A stretch of DNA of 64,000 nucleotides from UMGS687 sp964383665 (GTDB lineage Bacteria > Bacillota > Clostridia > Christensenellales > UBA1242), in assembly GCA_964383665.1 (NCBI GenBank), contig CAYLHO010000001.1, forward strand, positions 248,001 to 312,000. The letters are read 5' to 3'. Positions within the stretch are counted from its first letter, which is position 1, and each line of letters starts with the position of its first letter. The notes beneath the pieces are model-generated. The model worked only from the letters and a program-made list of their open reading frames with translations, was not told where the DNA came from and searched no databases. This document shows, piece by piece, positions 24,394 to 33,206 of this stretch. Position numbers and translations under genes: made by a program.

Positions 24394-25659
24394 TTAAACC
24401 AAATCAACCTTAACAAGGTTTTTCTTGCCTTTTTTCAAAATTGCATATCCCTCGGCAAAATCTTCAAGTTTAAAATTCAAATTTGGGTCGGAAATTTTTT
24501 CGTCGTTAAGAGAAACTGCACCTTGCGAAATAAGCCTTCGCCCTTCTGAAAAACTTGGAACAATTGAAGCGCGAATTGCAATTTCCAAAACGCGAATCCC
24601 TTTTTCAAGTTCTTCTTTCGAAACCTCAACCCTTGGCGCATTTGAAAGGTCAAGCCCATTTCCAAAAAGCGCTTTTGACGCTTCAACAGCATCGTTTGCG
24701 TCCTTTTCGCCATGTATAAGTTTTGTTACTTCATATGCCATAAGGCGTTTCGCTTCGCGAATGTCTTTTTTTGCAAGTTCTTCAATATCTTCAACATAGT
24801 AATTCGTGAACAATTTTAAAAGTTTAACAACATCTTTGTCGTCAACGTTAATGAAATATTGATAGAATTCATATGGCGTGGTTTTTTCTTTCGAAATCCA
24901 AAGCGCACCTTTTGAAGTTTTCCCCATTTTCTTTCCGTTGTGGTCGGTTAAAAGCGGACTTGTTAATGCTTGGAATGAAAGTGGGTCGTCCTTTCCTTCC
25001 AAAAAGTTAAGTTTTCGCCCAAGTTCAGTTCCAGCAACAATGTTTCCCCATTGATCGCTTCCCCCAATTTGCAAAACGCAATCATAATTTTTGTTAAGGT
25101 AAACAAAGTCATATGCTTGAATGAGCATGTAACCCATTTCAAAGAACGTTAATCCTCCCGCTTTCATTCTGCTTTGGCAAGATTCCGAAGCAAGCATGTG
25201 GGCAACGTTGAAATGTGTTCCAACATCGCGCATGAAATCAACATAGTCATATCCTTTCATCCATGTTGCGTTGTTAACAATAATTGCTTTGTTTTCGCCT
25301 TCAAGATCAACCGCTTTGCCAATTGTTGCACGGATTCTTTCATAGTTGTTTTGAACAAAATCGCTTGTCACCATGTTTCTCATGTCATTTCTTCCGCTTG
25401 GATCGCCAATCATTGCGGTTGCGCCTCCAAGAAGAACAATAACCCTGTGGCCTGCTTGTTGAAATTTTCGAAGCATAAGAAGGGAAAAGAAATGACCAAT
25501 ATGTAAACTGTCGGCAGTTGGATCATATCCCGAATAAACTGTTATTGGATTCCCGTTGCAAAGTTTTTTAACAGCTTCCTCGTTTGTAAGTTGATAGACG
25601 AAGCCTCTTTCCTTAAGATGTTCAAACAGATTTTCTCGAGTTACCTCAACTTCTCTCAT
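24394..25659 (-). CDS. tyrS: Tyrosyl-tRNA synthetase
   Basis: 421 residues, class I enzyme charging tRNA-Tyr. The HIGH motif is DSLHIGHF (about 48), the KMSKS loop is KKMGKTSKG (about 232), the tyrosine pocket is YSGYDPT and the GGSDQWGNI motif is present. The C-terminal S4-like RNA-binding domain begins with PSFSEGRRLISQGAVSLN. The start is set at 25659, where GGAGGAAAAAAT precedes ATG; the upstream in-frame extension has no ribosome site and overlaps the divergent recX promoter. Only 84 bases separate it from recX, too few for a T-box leader. Confidence 0.96.
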   Translation of the reverse strand: MREVEVTRENLFEHLKERGFVYQLTNEEAVKKLCNGNPITVYSGYDPTADSLHIGHFFSLLMLRKFQQAGHRVIVLLGGATAMIGDPSGRNDMRNMVTSDFVQNNYERIRATIGKAVDLEGENKAIIVNNATWMKGYDYVDFMRDVGTHFNVAHMLASESCQSRMKAGGLTFFEMGYMLIQAYDFVYLNKNYDCVLQIGGSDQWGNIVAGTELGRKLNFLEGKDDPLSFQALTSPLLTDHNGKKMGKTSKGALWISKEKTTPYEFYQYFINVDDKDVVKLLKLFTNYYVEDIEELAKKDIREAKRLMAYEVTKLIHGEKDANDAVEASKALFGNGLDLSNAPRVEVSKEELEKGIRVLEIAIRASIVPSFSEGRRLISQGAVSLNDEKISDPNLNFKLEDFAEGYAILKKGKKNLVKVDLV

Positions 25660-25708
25660 ATTTTTTCCTCCTCTATTGATAAAGTTGAGATTAATATAAA
25701 AAATTATT

Positions 25709-25736
25709 TTTGTCAAACAAAAACCTGTGATATACT
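25709..25736 (+). promoter_or_regulatory. Leaderless promoter of recX-acpS
   Basis: TTTGTC, 16-base spacer, TATACT with upstream TG (extended -10), 7 bases, ATG at 25744. No ribosome site. Confidence 0.7.
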
Positions 25737-25743
25737 TAAAAAC

Positions 25744-26379
25744 ATGAGCGAAATAACGAACATTGTTAAACATGGAAAAGAAACATACTCAATTTTTTTG
25801 GACGGAAGTTTTTTCTGCAAACTTAACGCGGAAACAATTGTTAAAAACAACTTTAAGGTTGGAAACGAAGTTTCAAAAGAAGAAATTGAAAATGCGCAAG
25901 CCGAAAACGAAAAACTTGTTGCGTTCGACAAATGTCTTAAACTTCTTTCAGTTCCAAAAACAAAGAAACAGGTTAAGGACTATCTCTATGGAAAGGGTTA
26001 CACAACAAAAACTGTTTCCTATTGCATTTCAAAACTTGAAGAATATAACTATCTCGACGATGAAGCTTTTGCCAGTTTATACGTTAAATCCTATTCTTTT
26101 AAAAAAGGAAAACGTCTTTTAGATTTTGAACTTAAAAGCAAGGGCGTTTCGCAAGAAATAATTAACAAAGTTCTGGAAGAATATGAGTTTAAAAATGAGG
26201 ATATAATCGCTCTTGCCGAAAAATTTGTTAAAGGAAAACCAAAAGATAAAAAAACAGCCCAAAAACTTGTTGCCCATCTTTTTTCGAAAGGTTTTTCGCT
26301 TGAGGAAATTAATCCAATTGTTAAAAAAATCGTGTTCGATTTTGAAGCGGAAGGAGAAGAAAATGAAAACTGGAATTGA
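25744..26379 (+). CDS. recX: RecX-like regulator of RecA
   Basis: 211 residues of three-helix repeats. KKQVKDYLYGKGYTTKTVSY and the EEYNYLDDEAFASLYVKSY segment are the RecX signature; FELKSKGVSQEIINKVLEEY and VAHLFSKGFSLEEINPIV are later repeats. RecX caps and inhibits RecA filaments. The N-terminal extra beta region (about 1-60) is the usual Firmicute form. Start at 25744 directly after a promoter; earlier in-frame codons lie in the tyrS leader. The 3' end overlaps acpS by 17 bases. Confidence 0.88.
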   Translation: MSEITNIVKHGKETYSIFLDGSFFCKLNAETIVKNNFKVGNEVSKEEIENAQAENEKLVAFDKCLKLLSVPKTKKQVKDYLYGKGYTTKTVSYCISKLEEYNYLDDEAFASLYVKSYSFKKGKRLLDFELKSKGVSQEIINKVLEEYEFKNEDIIALAEKFVKGKPKDKKTAQKLVAHLFSKGFSLEEINPIVKKIVFDFEAEGEENENWN

Positions 26380-26710
26380 TGTTTTGGAAATAAGCAGAAT
26401 TAAAACAACCAACGAATTTTTAACCGCTTTTCTTAACCCAAGCGAAATTGAATATGTTAAAAAATTTGCAAAAAAAGAAGAACGAATTGCCGGAATGTTT
26501 TGCGCAAAAGAAGCGGTTTTCAAAGCCCTTTGCATAAAATGTTTTTCGCCGCATGAAATAACAATTTTGCATGATGAGAACGGCCGCCCAAAGGTTGTTT
26601 TAAGCGGCAGGACGCTTGAGGAATTTGACAAAAATTTTCAAGAACTTGACATTTCAATTTCCCACTCAAAAACAATTGCAACGGCAATTTGCGTTGCGAA
26701 GGAGAAGTAA
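26363..26710 (+). CDS. acpS: Holo-[acyl-carrier-protein] synthase
   Basis: 115 residues, trimeric phosphopantetheinyl transferase that activates ACP with CoA. Mg/CoA-binding D6 lies in GIDVLEISRI and E-x3-K in FCAKEAVFKAL; ISISHSKTIATAIC is the last conserved strand. The start is the ATG at 26363 with AAGGAGAAG inside the end of recX; this overlap implies translational coupling. Confidence 0.93.
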   Translation: MKTGIDVLEISRIKTTNEFLTAFLNPSEIEYVKKFAKKEERIAGMFCAKEAVFKALCIKCFSPHEITILHDENGRPKVVLSGRTLEEFDKNFQELDISISHSKTIATAICVAKEK

Positions 26711-26748
26711 AAAATCACAAAAATCTATTGTTTTTGTGATTTTTTTTG
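26708..26748. terminator. Bidirectional terminator
   Basis: AAAAAATCACAAAAA ... TTTTTGTGATTTTTTTT, between acpS and the convergent membrane gene, whose stop codon it includes. Confidence 0.8.
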
Positions 26749-27417
26749 TGTTTTAACAGGCTTAACATCAATTTTTTCAACAATTTGATTTTCCTGAACC
26801 AAAATTTCATTATGATTTGGCATAAGTTTTTGCAAAATCTTTTCCTGTTCTTTATAGTTTTCGTTAATTTGATTAAGGTCGGATTCAATTCCTTGAAATT
26901 GTTTGCTTGTTCCAACTTTAATTGGATTTTTTGTTTTTCCGTTTCGAAGTTGGTCAACCGCTTTTTCAATTTTTTTTACTGGTTTTGAAAGGTTTGTGTA
27001 AGTTAAATATAGGAACAAAGCATAAACCGCAACAATAACAATCATCCAAATGTATCTTGTTGTTGCATCGCCAATTCCAAGCCCAACTCGAACAGCAGTT
27101 ACGATGTCGGTTTGCTCGCGCATTGTTATTGTGAAAAAGAACAGCATTAGAAAAACAAAAGTTGACGTTGGCGGAATTGTTGAAAAGAAAATTTGGCGAT
27201 TTAAAGGCTGAACTCGAATGAATCGAATGAAGGTTATTGTTCCGGCAACGTTTGCAACTGCAAAAAGCGCAAGCCCAACATAACTTTCCCAAGTGAAATC
27301 GAAATATAATCCCGAAGCGCCGTATTTAATTGTGTCAATCATTGGGCGAAAAAAATAGAAAAGCGCAATGTTTGAAACAATTGTTAATATAAGCCAAATT
27401 TTTGTTGATGTTCTCAT
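26725..27417 (-). CDS. Four-helix membrane protein with HAMP-like tail, 230 aa
   Basis: Not recognised as a named family. Four hydrophobic segments lie at about residues 5-25, 44-65, 78-98 and 116-137. A SKPVKKIEKAVDQLRNGKTKNPIKV stretch follows, with the spacing of a HAMP linker, and then an acidic/amide-rich helical region predicted as coiled coil (about 165-205). No kinase, cyclase or methyl-accepting domain follows, so any signal must pass to a separate partner. The start at 27417 (MRTSTKIWLIL) is preferred over 27459 because the hydrophobic segment begins there; neither has a ribosome site and GATAAT lies three bases upstream. Confidence 0.6.
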   Translation of the reverse strand: MRTSTKIWLILTIVSNIALFYFFRPMIDTIKYGASGLYFDFTWESYVGLALFAVANVAGTITFIRFIRVQPLNRQIFFSTIPPTSTFVFLMLFFFTITMREQTDIVTAVRVGLGIGDATTRYIWMIVIVAVYALFLYLTYTNLSKPVKKIEKAVDQLRNGKTKNPIKVGTSKQFQGIESDLNQINENYKEQEKILQKLMPNHNEILVQENQIVEKIDVKPVKTQKKSQKQ

Positions 27418-27484
27418 GAAATTATCGTGCGCAACGCATAATTTTTTATTCAGCGGCAAATACTATTTTTGAAGGAGAAAAAAT

Positions 27485-27943
27485 ATGGAAGAAAAAACAA
27501 AAGAATGTAAACAAAAGGAATGCAACATGCTTCTTTTAACATCAATCTATCAAAACGTTCAAACTGCTCTTCAGTCACTTGACAACATTATGCCAAGCGT
27601 TAAATGCGATGCATTAGCAAGCGAAATTTCAAAGCAAGAAGGCGAATATAACATTTTAAGCGAAGAATGCGAAATGATTGCAAAAAGCGAGGACATCGAC
27701 ATTAAGGACAACAACATGTTCGAAAAAATTAGGCTTTGGAGCTCAATTAAGATGTCAACCATGTCGGATAAATCAACAACCCACATTGCCGAGATGCTTC
27801 TTATTGGAACTTTCATGGGTGTTTTAACCTGCATAAAGGACCAGGGCGACCATGCAACAGCAGATGAGGAAATTTTAAATCTTCTTTCAAAACTTCAAAA
27901 ATTGGAAGAAAACAACATTGAATCGCTTAAAACATATCTTTGA
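27485..27943 (+). CDS. Conserved-type all-helical protein, 152 aa
   Basis: Not recognised. All-alpha, ferritin-like or DUF2383-like in feel: long helices containing LTSIYQNVQTALQSLDNI, a middle pair, and TMSDKSTTHIAEMLLIGTFMGVL plus a final helix with regularly spaced Leu. It has cysteines C9, C14 and further ones but no metal-ligand pattern of His/Glu pairs, so iron binding is not supported. Strong ribosome site GAAGGAG and a TACTAT box upstream. Stand-alone unit. Confidence 0.65.
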   Translation: MEEKTKECKQKECNMLLLTSIYQNVQTALQSLDNIMPSVKCDALASEISKQEGEYNILSEECEMIAKSEDIDIKDNNMFEKIRLWSSIKMSTMSDKSTTHIAEMLLIGTFMGVLTCIKDQGDHATADEEILNLLSKLQKLEENNIESLKTYL

Positions 27944-27965
27944 TAACTTCGGTCAATCCCCCAAA

Positions 27966-27997
27966 GAAAAAACAGCAAAATTTTTGCTGTTTTTTTA
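27966..27997. terminator. Bidirectional terminator
   Basis: AAAACAGCAAAA/TTTTTGCTGTTTT hairpin with A and T flanks; ends the 152-aa gene and the GlmU-like gene. Confidence 0.8.
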
Positions 27998-28573
27998 TTT
28001 ATCTTTTCGTTCCTTAAAATTGTCTTTTTGCCTTCCAATTGAAAATGAGTTTTTTGGCAAGTCTTGAGTTACAGTTGTTCCGGCGGCAATGAAGCAATCA
28101 TCTTCAATTGTTCTTGGAGCAACAATATTGCAATTGCAGCCAATAAAAACGTTGTTGCCAACTTTCGAGCGATGTTTCTTTTTTCCATCGTAATTTGCAA
28201 AAACAACCCCACAGCCAAGGTTAACTTTTTCGCCAAGTTCCGCATCGCCAACATATGTTAAATGAGCTGCTTTTGTTCCTTTCCCAAAGGTTGAATTTTT
28301 AATTTCAACAAAATTTCCAATTCTGCAATTTGCCGAAATTTTTGAGTTATCTCGAATATGAGCAAAAGGTCCAACAGTTGTTTCCTCGCCAACCTCGCTT
28401 GAAATTATGTAACTTGACCTAACAACTGCATTTTTCCTTATGACTGCATTTTCAAGATAGCACTCGCCAAAAATAACAGCCCCATCTTCAACAATGCACT
28501 GCCCAACAAGAGTTGCGCGTTTGTCAATTTTTGCGGATTTTGAAACCCGACTTTCTCTGCTAATATTTTTCAT
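27995..28573 (-). CDS. Stand-alone GlmU-type acetyltransferase domain (left-handed beta-helix)
   Basis: 192 residues of hexapeptide repeats. From about residue 66 it follows the C-terminal half of GlmU closely: VGPFAHIR (R74), IGNFVEIKNS, KAAHLTYVGD with catalytic-type H104 and Y107, NYDGKKKHR (N127, Y128, K131), VFIGCN and AAGTTVTQDLP. The glucosamine-1-phosphate acetyltransferase site therefore looks intact, while the uridylyltransferase half (about 230 residues) is absent. It could act as a separate GlmU subunit or acetylate another sugar phosphate. Leaderless promoter upstream; no ribosome site. Confidence 0.85.
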   Translation of the reverse strand: MKNISRESRVSKSAKIDKRATLVGQCIVEDGAVIFGECYLENAVIRKNAVVRSSYIISSEVGEETTVGPFAHIRDNSKISANCRIGNFVEIKNSTFGKGTKAAHLTYVGDAELGEKVNLGCGVVFANYDGKKKHRSKVGNNVFIGCNCNIVAPRTIEDDCFIAAGTTVTQDLPKNSFSIGRQKDNFKERKDK

Positions 28574-28581
28574 ATAAATAT

Positions 28582-28610
28582 ATATTACAATTATTTTTTC
28601 AATGTGTCAA
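28582..28610 (-). promoter_or_regulatory. Leaderless promoter of the GlmU-like gene
   Basis: Minus strand TTGACA, 17-base spacer, TAATAT, 8 bases, ATG at 28573. Confidence 0.75.
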
Positions 28611-28647
28611 AACAAATAAAGAAATAAAATAAATTTGACGATTAAGT

Positions 28648-28676
28648 TTGACATTGAAAATTTGGGATGATATAAT
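28648..28676 (+). promoter_or_regulatory. glyS promoter
   Basis: Consensus TTGACA (28648-28653), 17-base spacer, TATAAT (28671-28676) with TGA upstream. The leader is about 24 bases, with AAGGAGAA before the ATG; no room for a T-box. Confidence 0.85.
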
Positions 28677-28706
28677 GTCAAAACATAACAATCAAGGAGA
28701 AAACTT

Positions 28707-30080
28707 ATGGCAGAAAAAACTATGGATAAAATTGTTGCACATTGCAAAAACACAGGATATATCTTCCCTGGAAGCGAAATTTATGGGGGGCTTGCAAATT
28801 CTTGGGACTATGGCCCTCTTGGAGTTGAACTTAAAAACAACATCAAAAAAGTTTGGTGGGAAAAATTTGTTCAAGGGCGCGAAAACTCTTATGGAGTTGA
28901 CGCCGCAATTTTAATGAACCCTCGCGTTTGGGAAGCAAGCGGCCACGTTGCATCTTTTTCCGATCCTCTTGTTGACTGCAAAGAATGTAAAGCAAGATTT
29001 AGAGCAGATAATTTAATAAGCGATTTCTCTAACAAAGAAGTTAATCCAGACAAAATGACTCGCGAGGAAATGAGCGCATACATTTTGGAAAACAAAGTTC
29101 CATGCCCTCTTTGCAAAAAAAGCAATTTCACTCCAATTCGAGAGTTTAACCTTCTTTTCCAAACACATCGCGGCGTAACAAAAGAAAGCCAACAAGACAT
29201 CTATCTTCGCCCAGAAACAGCGCAAGGCGAATATGTTAACTTCCTTAATGTTCAAAGAACAATGCGCGCAAAAGTTCCTTTTGGAATTGGACAAATTGGA
29301 AAAGCTTTTAGAAACGAAATTACCCCAGGGAATTTCACATTCCGTCAAATTGAATTTGAACAAATGGAATATCAATTCTTCTGCCACGAAGGTGAAGACG
29401 AAAAATATTATGCTGAATTTAAGAATGCATCAAAAGACTTTTTCATGAGTCTTGGAATTCCAGAAAGCAAACTTAAATTCCACGACCACGACAAACTTGC
29501 ATTCTATGCTAAAGCGGCTTGCGACGTTTACTATGAATTCCCATTTGGCTGGGACGAAGTTAACGGAATCCATAACAGAACAAACTATGATTTAACTCGC
29601 CACCAAGAGTTCAGCGGAAAAGCAATGCAATATCTCGACCCTGTTACAAACGAAAAGTTTATTCCATATGTAATTGAAAATTCATATGGGCTCGACCGTG
29701 CAATTCTTGCAGTTATTTGCGACAGTTATGAAACCGAAAAATTGGCCGACGGAGAGGAACGCGAAATCATGCACCTATCTCCAAAAATTGCTCCTTTCAA
29801 AGCAGCAATTTTGCCACTTATGAAAAAAGACCTTTCGGAAAAAGCCCACGAAGTTTATGCTCTCCTTTCAAAGCATTTCCGCGTTGCATACGACGAAACA
29901 GGATCAATTGGAAAACGCTATCGCCGTCAAGACCAAATTGGAACACCTCTTTGCATAACAATCGACTATGACACACTTGAAAACGGAACAGTTACAGTTC
30001 GCGACCGCGACACAATGGAACAAATTCGTTTGCCAATTTCCGAGCTTAAAGATCACATTCAAAACATAATTGAAAAATAG
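28707..30080 (+). CDS. glyS: Glycyl-tRNA synthetase (dimeric, alpha2 type)
   Basis: 457 residues, class IIa enzyme. Motif 1 region YGPLGVELKNN, a zinc-type insert (CKECKARFRAD ... CPLCKKS), motif 2 IGKAFRNEITP(G)NFTFRQIEFEQME and motif 3 ENSYGLDRAI are all present. The anticodon-binding domain occupies the last 110 residues (APFKAAILPLMKKD ... YRRQDQIGTPLCITID). This is the Bacillota/archaeal/eukaryotic form rather than the alpha2beta2 form. Monocistronic. Confidence 0.96.
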   Translation: MAEKTMDKIVAHCKNTGYIFPGSEIYGGLANSWDYGPLGVELKNNIKKVWWEKFVQGRENSYGVDAAILMNPRVWEASGHVASFSDPLVDCKECKARFRADNLISDFSNKEVNPDKMTREEMSAYILENKVPCPLCKKSNFTPIREFNLLFQTHRGVTKESQQDIYLRPETAQGEYVNFLNVQRTMRAKVPFGIGQIGKAFRNEITPGNFTFRQIEFEQMEYQFFCHEGEDEKYYAEFKNASKDFFMSLGIPESKLKFHDHDKLAFYAKAACDVYYEFPFGWDEVNGIHNRTNYDLTRHQEFSGKAMQYLDPVTNEKFIPYVIENSYGLDRAILAVICDSYETEKLADGEEREIMHLSPKIAPFKAAILPLMKKDLSEKAHEVYALLSKHFRVAYDETGSIGKRYRRQDQIGTPLCITIDYDTLENGTVTVRDRDTMEQIRLPISELKDHIQNIIEK

Positions 30081-30110
30081 AAAAAAGCAACTTGAAAAAG
30101 TTGCTTTTTT
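30081..30110. terminator. Bidirectional terminator
   Basis: AAAAAGCAACTT-GAAA-AAGTTGCTTTTTT directly after the glyS stop; also ends lepA-hemW on the minus strand. Confidence 0.85.
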
Positions 30111-30112
30111 AT

Positions 30113-31276
30113 TTAATTTATTTCCCTAATTAATTCAAGAATTATTGAGTTTTCAACCAAAATTCCTTTGCTTGTTAACTTTAAAAATCCATTTTTAATT
30201 TGAATTAAATTTAAATTAATTAATTTTTTAATAATTTTTTCATTTTTTTCTTCAAAATTAAAATATTTTTCGTTAAACTGCGCTAAATTAAGCCCTTTCG
30301 CGGTTCGAAGAGAAAGCAAAATTGTTTCCTCTGCTTGCTGATTTTTGGTTAATTTTTCGCATGTTTTTGGCTCATTTTTTAAATTAATTTCAGGATTATT
30401 CCAAAATAAAATGTAATTATTTAAATTATTTTTATTTGTTTTTCTAATTCCATTAAAAAATGAACTTGCACTTGGTCCAAAGCCAACATATTCCCCTTGG
30501 TTCCAGTAAACTAAATTATGTTTCGATTCGAAATTTGGAAGAGAAAAATTTGAAATTTCATATTGATTAAACCCAAGTTTTTTAAGGGTTTTTATTGCAG
30601 AATTATATTGTTTCAAAAGTAGTTCATCGTTCTCTTTTCCGTTTAAAATTGAGAAGAGTTTTGTTCCTTCTTCAACCTGCAACATATAGCAAGAAAAATG
30701 TTTAACGAACTTTGAAATGCTTTTTAGAAACCTTGGAATTTCAAAAGTTTTTTGGAATGGAAGCCCTAAAATGAAATCCGAACTTATGTTATCAAACCCA
30801 ACCTCTCTTGCAATTTTCAGGCAAGAAAGAACTTGTTTTTTATATCCTTTTGCCTGCTCTTTCGTTTGGAGCCTGCCAACAAACAAAAGCGACTTTTTGT
30901 TGAAAGTTTGAACTCCAAATGAAAGCCTGTTGAACCCTGCTTTCTTAAATTCTTGAAGTTTTTCTTTTGTTGTTGAATTTGGATTAAGTTCAATTGTTAT
31001 TTCCGCATCAGCCGAAACTTTGAATCTGTTTTTAATTGTTTTAAGCAATTTTGATATACATTTTTCGTCAACCGCTGAAGGCGTTCCGCCGCCAAAATAT
31101 ATGGTTTTAACAACATAATTTGAAAAGCGATTGCTTTTTTCATCAACCTCCCGTGTTATTGCTTTAAAAAAATTTTTTTGAGTTTTTAGGTTTTCTTTCG
31201 ACGAACAAAAACTGCAATAGAAACACTTGCTATTGCAGAAAGGAATATGCACGTAAATTGAAAGTTCTTTTCCCAT
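30113..31276 (-). CDS. hemW: HemW-like radical SAM heme chaperone
   Basis: 387 residues. The N-terminal radical SAM cluster ligands are C14-x3-C18-x2-C21 with the extra C24 (PFCNSKCFYCSFC) that marks the HemW/HemN group. YFGGGTPSAVDEKCI and SFGVQTF are SAM-binding regions; the C-terminal HemN-type domain follows (about 280-387). HemW inserts heme into respiratory enzymes; true HemN activity is unlikely without the N-terminal extension. It follows lepA after two bases, the B. subtilis order, but hrcA-grpE-dnaK do not follow. No ribosome site; expression likely depends on lepA. More AT-rich than its neighbours. Confidence 0.9.
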   Translation of the reverse strand: MGKELSIYVHIPFCNSKCFYCSFCSSKENLKTQKNFFKAITREVDEKSNRFSNYVVKTIYFGGGTPSAVDEKCISKLLKTIKNRFKVSADAEITIELNPNSTTKEKLQEFKKAGFNRLSFGVQTFNKKSLLFVGRLQTKEQAKGYKKQVLSCLKIAREVGFDNISSDFILGLPFQKTFEIPRFLKSISKFVKHFSCYMLQVEEGTKLFSILNGKENDELLLKQYNSAIKTLKKLGFNQYEISNFSLPNFESKHNLVYWNQGEYVGFGPSASSFFNGIRKTNKNNLNNYILFWNNPEINLKNEPKTCEKLTKNQQAEETILLSLRTAKGLNLAQFNEKYFNFEEKNEKIIKKLINLNLIQIKNGFLKLTSKGILVENSIILELIREIN

Positions 31277-31278
31277 TT

Positions 31279-33084
31279 TTATTTATCGTCAAGTTTTAAA
31301 ATGCTCATGAAGGCTTCGGAAGGAAGTTCAACCGAGCCAATTTGGCGCATTTTCTTTTTTCCAGCTTTTTGTTTTTCAAGGAGTTTGCGTTTTCTTGAAA
31401 TATCACCCCCATAACATTTCGCCAAAACATCTTTTCTCATTGCCTTAACCGTTTCGCGAGCAATAACCTTATTTCCAATTGATGCTTGAATTGGGATTTC
31501 AAAAAGTTGACGAGGAATAACCTCCTTAAGTTTTTCGGCAATTGCTCTTCCGCGCGAGTATGCTTTATCTTTATGGACAATCAAACTTAAAGCATCGCAA
31601 ACTTCCCCGTTAAGCATTATGTCAAGTTTAACAAGGTCGCTTTGCTCCATTCCAATAAGTTCATAATCCAAGCTTGCATATCCTCGTGTTCTTGATTTAA
31701 GCCCATCGAAGAAATCGTAAATCATTTCATTAAGAGGAAGTTTATATTCCATTTTAACACGTGTTTTTTCGATGTATTGCATGTCGAGAAAAACACCACG
31801 TTTATCTTGGCAAAGATCCATTATTGAGCCAACATATTCAGGTGGCGTGAAAATTTGGAGTTTAACCATTGGTTCTTCAATTCTTTCAATATCTGTTGGT
31901 TTTGGAAGAAGCGACGGATTTGAAACAGAAACAATTTCGCCGTTTGTTTTATAAACATCATAGGCAACGCCCGGCGCGGTTGTTATTAAATCTAAATTAA
32001 ATTCGCGTTCCAATCTTTCGGTTATAATTTCCATGTGCAAAAGCCCAAGGAATCCGCATCGAAATCCAAAGCCAAGCGCTGTTGAATTTTCTGGTGTGAA
32101 TGTTAAAGAGGCATCGTTGAGTTTAAGTTTTTCAAGCGCATCTTTAAGGTCGCCATATCTTGAACCATCAACAAGGAAAATCCCGCTGAAAACAACAGGT
32201 TGAACCGCTTTATAGCCCGGAAGAGCCTCGGTTGCTGGGTTTTCGAAATCGGTTATTGTGTCGCCAACTTTTGTTTCAGAAACGTTCTTTATGCTTGCGG
32301 TTATATATCCAACGTCGCCCGCTTCAAGAACTTCTGTTGGTTGCATTTGCGGAGTGAAAAAACCAACTTCGGTAACTTCAAAAACTTTTTTCGTTTCCAT
32401 CATTTGGATTTTTGTTCCAATTTTAACGCTTCCATCAACAATTCTAACAATGCAAATTGCGCCCTTAAAATTATCATAAACACTGTCGAAAATAAGTGCT
32501 TTAAGAGGCGCTTTCTCATCTCCAGTTGGCGGCGGAACTTGAGTTACAATCATATCCAAAACATCTTTAATGTTTGTTCCTTCTTTTGCAGAAATTGCAG
32601 GAGCGGTTTCCGCATCGAGCCCAATAACATCTTCAATTTCCTTTCGGGTTTTTGGAACATCGGCGCTTGGAAGGTCAATTTTGTTAATAACAGGCAAAAT
32701 TTCAAGGTTATTATCGAGCGCAAGATAGCAATTTGCAAGAGTTTGAGCCTCAACGCCTTGAGCTGCATCAACAATTAAAATTGCCCCTTCGCATGCCGCA
32801 AGCGAACGTGAAACTTCATATGTGAAATCAACATGCCCCGGCGTGTCGATTAAATTAAGGACATATTCAACTCCGTCTTTTTCATATTTCATTCTTGTTG
32901 GCGTAAGTTTAATTGTTATTCCTCTTTCGCGTTCCAGGTCCATGCTGTCGAGAAGTTGGCTTTCCATGTCTCTTTTTGCAACAGTTTTTGTTTCTTCCAA
33001 AAGCCTGTCGGCAAGAGTGCTTTTCCCGTGGTCGATGTGTGCAACAATTGAAAAGTTGCGAATTTTGCTCATTCTGTCGTTCAT
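31279..33084 (-). CDS. lepA: Elongation factor 4 (LepA)
   Basis: 601 residues from the ATG at 33084 (MNDRMSKIRNFSIVAH). The GTPase domain has AHIDHGKST, DTPGHVDF and NKIDLP; domains II-III resemble EF-G, then comes the LepA-specific C-terminal domain with TRGYASLDYE and KCYGGDISRKRKLLEKQK. It binds ribosomes and affects translation under stress and assembly. The frame runs up to 33111, but that codon lies in the -10 box. TATAAT is 9 bases upstream of the chosen ATG and there is no ribosome site. Confidence 0.96.
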   Translation of the reverse strand: MNDRMSKIRNFSIVAHIDHGKSTLADRLLEETKTVAKRDMESQLLDSMDLERERGITIKLTPTRMKYEKDGVEYVLNLIDTPGHVDFTYEVSRSLAACEGAILIVDAAQGVEAQTLANCYLALDNNLEILPVINKIDLPSADVPKTRKEIEDVIGLDAETAPAISAKEGTNIKDVLDMIVTQVPPPTGDEKAPLKALIFDSVYDNFKGAICIVRIVDGSVKIGTKIQMMETKKVFEVTEVGFFTPQMQPTEVLEAGDVGYITASIKNVSETKVGDTITDFENPATEALPGYKAVQPVVFSGIFLVDGSRYGDLKDALEKLKLNDASLTFTPENSTALGFGFRCGFLGLLHMEIITERLEREFNLDLITTAPGVAYDVYKTNGEIVSVSNPSLLPKPTDIERIEEPMVKLQIFTPPEYVGSIMDLCQDKRGVFLDMQYIEKTRVKMEYKLPLNEMIYDFFDGLKSRTRGYASLDYELIGMEQSDLVKLDIMLNGEVCDALSLIVHKDKAYSRGRAIAEKLKEVIPRQLFEIPIQASIGNKVIARETVKAMRKDVLAKCYGGDISRKRKLLEKQKAGKKKMRQIGSVELPSEAFMSILKLDDK

Positions 33085-33093
33085 ATTGCCTAT

Positions 33094-33122
33094 ATTATAA
33101 AATAAACGCAATTTTTCGCCAA
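33094..33122 (-). promoter_or_regulatory. Near-leaderless promoter of lepA-hemW
   Basis: Minus strand TTGGCG, 17-base spacer, TATAAT, 9 bases, ATG at 33084. Confidence 0.7.
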
Positions 33123-33151
33123 GTTTTTTTACAAACTTTTATAAAATAGTT

Positions 33152-33179
33152 TTCAGGTTCAAAAATTTTATGCTATTAT
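33152..33179 (+). promoter_or_regulatory. Promoter of the GlpQ-type gene
   Basis: TTCAGG, 16-base spacer, TATTAT with upstream TG; the gene has a ribosome site (AAAAGGAA) before the ATG at 33207. Confidence 0.5.
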
Positions 33180-33206
33180 TTAATTAAAGTAAAAGGAAAT
33201 TAAGAA

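Noticed and set aside
25660..25743. T-box or other tRNA-sensing leader before tyrS
   Set aside because: Only 84 bases lie between tyrS and recX, with no specifier stem or T-box sequence; alaS and glyS leaders are also too short.
32200..32778. 192-codon open frame on the plus strand
   Set aside because: Antisense to lepA, low-complexity composition, no ribosome site or family signature.
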